In this document: positions 5,528-7,593 of the stretch, in pieces
How positions within the stretch are numbered: the first letter of the stretch is position 1
Layout of the letters: each line of letters begins with the position of its first letter
Source: an uncultured bacterium
GTDB taxonomy: Bacteria; Cyanobacteriota; Vampirovibrionia; Gastranaerophilales; Gastranaerophilaceae
DNA length: 7,593 bases
Direction: 5' to 3'
NCBI GenBank assembly: GCA_900556295.1
Contig: USOK01000074.1
Coordinates: 1-7,593, forward strand
Program-made: the position numbers and the translations under genes
The notes under the pieces: generated by a model
Database searches by the model: none
Told to the model about the DNA's origin: nothing
The model's input: only the letters and a program-made list of their open reading frames with translations

Positions 5528-7342
5528 ATGGAAAAGAATGAACAAACATTGAGTATTTTAAGACACTCAACATCTCACGTTATGGCACAAGCTGTTCAAA
5601 AGTTGTTTCCGTCTGCAAAGTTAGCAATCGGTCCAGCTGTTGATAATGGTTTTTATTACGACTTTGATTTAACTGACGGGCACGCTTTTACCCACGAAGA
5701 TTTGGTTAAAATTGAAGAAGAAATGAAAAATATTGTTAAACAAAATCTTTCATTTGAAAAATATGTAATCCCTGACGTGGACAAACAAATCGCTGAATTT
5801 AAAGCAGAAGGTGAAATTTACAAAGCTGAACTTTTGGAAGAACACAGAAACGACAATCCAACTTTGTACTTAACAAAAGACAAAGACGGAAATGTTCTAT
5901 TCAACGACCTTTGTGCAGGTCCACACCTTCCAAATACATCATATATCAAAGCTAACGCATTCAAACTTCTTAAAGTTGCAGGTGCATATTGGAGAGGGAA
6001 TGCAAAAAATAAAATGCTTCAAAGAATTTATGCAACAGCATTTTGGTCAAAAGAAGATTTGGCCGACTACTTGCATTTCATTGAAGAAGCTGAAAAACGT
6101 GACCACAGAAAACTTGGTGCAAAACTTGACTTATTCTCAACAAGAGATGAATTGGGCGGCGGACTTGTTTTGTGGCACCCTAACTTAGCAGTAGTAAGAG
6201 AAGAAATCGAAAACTATTGGAGAACAGAACACAGAAAACGCGGTTATGTAATCGTTAATACTCCTCACATCGCAAAATCAAAATTGTGGGAAATTTCAGG
6301 TCACTACGACCACTATCGTGAAAACATGTTCTTTATCCAAAAAGATAGCGATCAAGAAAATGAAGATCAATTTATCTTGAAACCGATGAACTGTCCGTTC
6401 CACATCTTGATTTATCAAGCAAACAGACACTCTTACCGTTCATTACCATTGAGAATGGCTGAATTGGGTACTGTATACAGAAAAGAAAAATCAGGTGCAT
6501 TATCAGGTTTGACACGTGTTCAAGGATTCACACAAGACGATGCACACATCTTCTGTACACCGGAACAATTAGTTGATGAAATCAACGAAATTATTGACTT
6601 TGTAGCGGATACAATGAAAATCTTCAACATGTCTTTTGAAGTCGAACTTTCAACAAGACCTGAAAGTTACGTAGGCGAAATCGAAAGCTGGAACAGAGCT
6701 GAAGCCGGCTTGAAAGAAGCGATGGACAAACGTGGAATGAAATACGACATTAACGAAGGTGACGGTGCATTCTACGGTCCAAAAATCGACTTCAAGGTAA
6801 AAGATGCAATCGGCAGAACTTGGCAGTGTGCAACAATTCAACTTGACTTCAACTTGCCTGAAAGATTTGACATAAAATATCAAGACAAAGACGGTCAAAT
6901 GAAAACTCCTGTAATGCTTCACCGTGTAATCTTCGGGTCAATGGAACGTTTCCACGGCATCTTGATTGAACACTATGCAGGCGCTTTCCCAACATGGCTT
7001 GCTCCAACACAGGTTGCAATCGTCCCAATCAGCAACGAAAAACACATTGATTACGCTGAAAAAGTATACAAACAAATGCGTAATGCGGGTATCAGGGTAA
7101 CTCTTGACGACAGATCTGAAAGTATGAATTACAAAATCAGAGAAAGCTTACAAGACAAGAAAATACCTTACGTTTGTGTAATCGGTGACAAGGAAATTGA
7201 AGCAAATTCAGTTGCGGTTCGTGCTCGTGGAATTGGTCAAGTCGGCACCATGAAAATTGACGAGTTCATCGGAAAAGTTGAAGATGAAATTAAATCAAGA
7301 AGTGCTGAATCTTTTGCAAAAGCATTAGCGAAAAACGCATAA
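5528..7342 (+). CDS. thrS: Threonyl-tRNA synthetase without TGS domain
   Basis: ThrRS is a cytoplasmic class II synthetase that charges tRNA-Thr and clears mischarged Ser-tRNA-Thr. The 604-residue product starts directly in the editing domain. Its editing site is visible as His13/His17 (RHSTSH) and Cys129/His133 (CAGPH). The catalytic core follows from about 200, with motif 1 around 239-269. Motif 2 (RMAELGTVYRKE, 309-320) has Arg318, and motif 3 (HRVIFGSMERF, 465-475) has Arg474. The zinc ligands that recognise threonine are Cys289, His340 and His465. The anticodon-binding domain covers about 493-590. Compared with E. coli ThrRS, the roughly 60-residue N-terminal TGS domain is absent. This is not a mis-called start, because an in-frame TAG lies at 5513-5515. 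TGS-less ThrRS is the usual form in Cyanobacteria. The gene stands alone, divergent from ssb, with its own terminator. All catalytic and editing residues I checked are intact. Confidence 0.98.
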   Translation: MEKNEQTLSILRHSTSHVMAQAVQKLFPSAKLAIGPAVDNGFYYDFDLTDGHAFTHEDLVKIEEEMKNIVKQNLSFEKYVIPDVDKQIAEFKAEGEIYKAELLEEHRNDNPTLYLTKDKDGNVLFNDLCAGPHLPNTSYIKANAFKLLKVAGAYWRGNAKNKMLQRIYATAFWSKEDLADYLHFIEEAEKRDHRKLGAKLDLFSTRDELGGGLVLWHPNLAVVREEIENYWRTEHRKRGYVIVNTPHIAKSKLWEISGHYDHYRENMFFIQKDSDQENEDQFILKPMNCPFHILIYQANRHSYRSLPLRMAELGTVYRKEKSGALSGLTRVQGFTQDDAHIFCTPEQLVDEINEIIDFVADTMKIFNMSFEVELSTRPESYVGEIESWNRAEAGLKEAMDKRGMKYDINEGDGAFYGPKIDFKVKDAIGRTWQCATIQLDFNLPERFDIKYQDKDGQMKTPVMLHRVIFGSMERFHGILIEHYAGAFPTWLAPTQVAIVPISNEKHIDYAEKVYKQMRNAGIRVTLDDRSESMNYKIRESLQDKKIPYVCVIGDKEIEANSVAVRARGIGQVGTMKIDEFIGKVEDEIKSRSAESFAKALAKNA

Positions 7343-7360
7343 GACAATATTTCTTATAAC

Positions 7361-7391
7361 AAAAAGACGGGCTAAAAAGCTCGTCTTTTTT
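7361..7391. terminator. Intrinsic bidirectional terminator after thrS
   Basis: A 13-bp stem with one G-T pair (7361-7373 with 7378-7390) closes an AAAA loop. It ends in six T on the + strand (7386-7391), and the five A at its 5' side give T's on the - strand. It lies 18 bp after the thrS stop and about 35 bp beyond the stop of the converging gene at the right edge, so it can end both transcripts. Confidence 0.93.
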
Positions 7392-7425
7392 ATTGCTAAA
7401 ATTTTTATTTATATTTAGAAAAATC

Positions 7426-7593
7426 CTATTTTGCTTCTTCAGGCTTTTTGTCATCAGCTTTTACAAATTTATCATTTGGGTCAGCTTGTGGTGCTTCTTC
7501 AGCTTTTGGAGCTGATGGAACAAATGTATCTTGAGCCGGTGCTGATGGATTTGTAACAGGTGCTTCTGCTTTTACATCTGCTTTTGGAGCTGA
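7426..7593 (-). CDS. C-terminal end of a protein with an Ala/Pro/Lys/Glu-rich tail (partial)
   Basis: An open frame enters from the right edge on the minus strand and ends at TAG (7428-7426), giving the last 55 residues. The stretch is low in complexity and made almost entirely of A, P, K, E, D, S, T and V. The block SAPKA appears twice, 26 residues apart, as SAPKAD at the window edge and SAPKAE in the middle. The phrases DTFVPSAPKA and NDKFVKADD also look like related (D)xFV units, so the tail may have grown by duplication. Such tails are usually unfolded linkers or extensions, often in exported, envelope-associated or DNA-binding proteins. No domain is visible, so no function is proposed. 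That it is coding is supported by the uninterrupted frame, the composition and the terminator placed to end a converging transcript. The start and main body lie outside the window. Confidence 0.75.
   Translation of the reverse strand, partial: SAPKADVKAEAPVTNPSAPAQDTFVPSAPKAEEAPQADPNDKFVKADDKKPEEAK

Overview
The window is AT-rich bacterial DNA with tightly packed housekeeping genes. The best lineage guess is a non-photosynthetic relative of the Cyanobacteria (Melainabacteria/Vampirovibrionia, for example gut Gastranaerophilales). Three things point there: a threonyl-tRNA synthetase with no TGS domain, as in cyanobacterial ThrRS; a very short SSB that starts MNSAVLVGRVGRD; and low-GC codon use. 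This is inference from remembered family features, not a database result.

Layout. Positions 64-2387 (+) hold secD and secF, the two halves of the Sec translocon's proton-driven accessory complex, 29 bp apart. A perfect 14-bp hairpin at 2407-2439 lies in the convergent gap and can serve transcripts from both sides. Positions 5137-2567 (-) form a three-gene operon: ssb, then a four-carbon acid-sugar kinase of the DUF1537 (OtnK/DtnK) family 2 nt later, then a PdxA-family dehydrogenase that overlaps the kinase by 8 nt. Positions 5138-5527 are a 390-bp divergent intergenic region. It carries a likely ssb promoter, two inverted arrays of five degenerate octamers that together make a long imperfect palindrome, and a leader with several short hairpins in front of thrS. 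Positions 5528-7342 (+) encode ThrRS, followed by a strong bidirectional terminator at 7361-7391. The right edge (7426-7593, -) holds the last 55 codons of a protein with an Ala/Pro/Lys/Glu-rich tail.

How the genes work together. SecD and SecF form one membrane machine. The kinase and PdxA-like enzyme form a plausible two-step module: phosphorylate a four-carbon acid (or 4-hydroxythreonine), then oxidise and decarboxylate it. The product would be dihydroxyacetone phosphate if the substrate is a tetronate, or the vitamin B6 precursor if it is 4-hydroxythreonine. Why ssb leads this operon is not explained by the sequence.

Most of the window is ordinary. The parts worth a second look are the ssb-kinase-pdxA operon, the Gln in place of the usual His in the PdxA substrate motif, the octamer palindrome and the thrS leader. 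No clearly new multi-gene system is visible.
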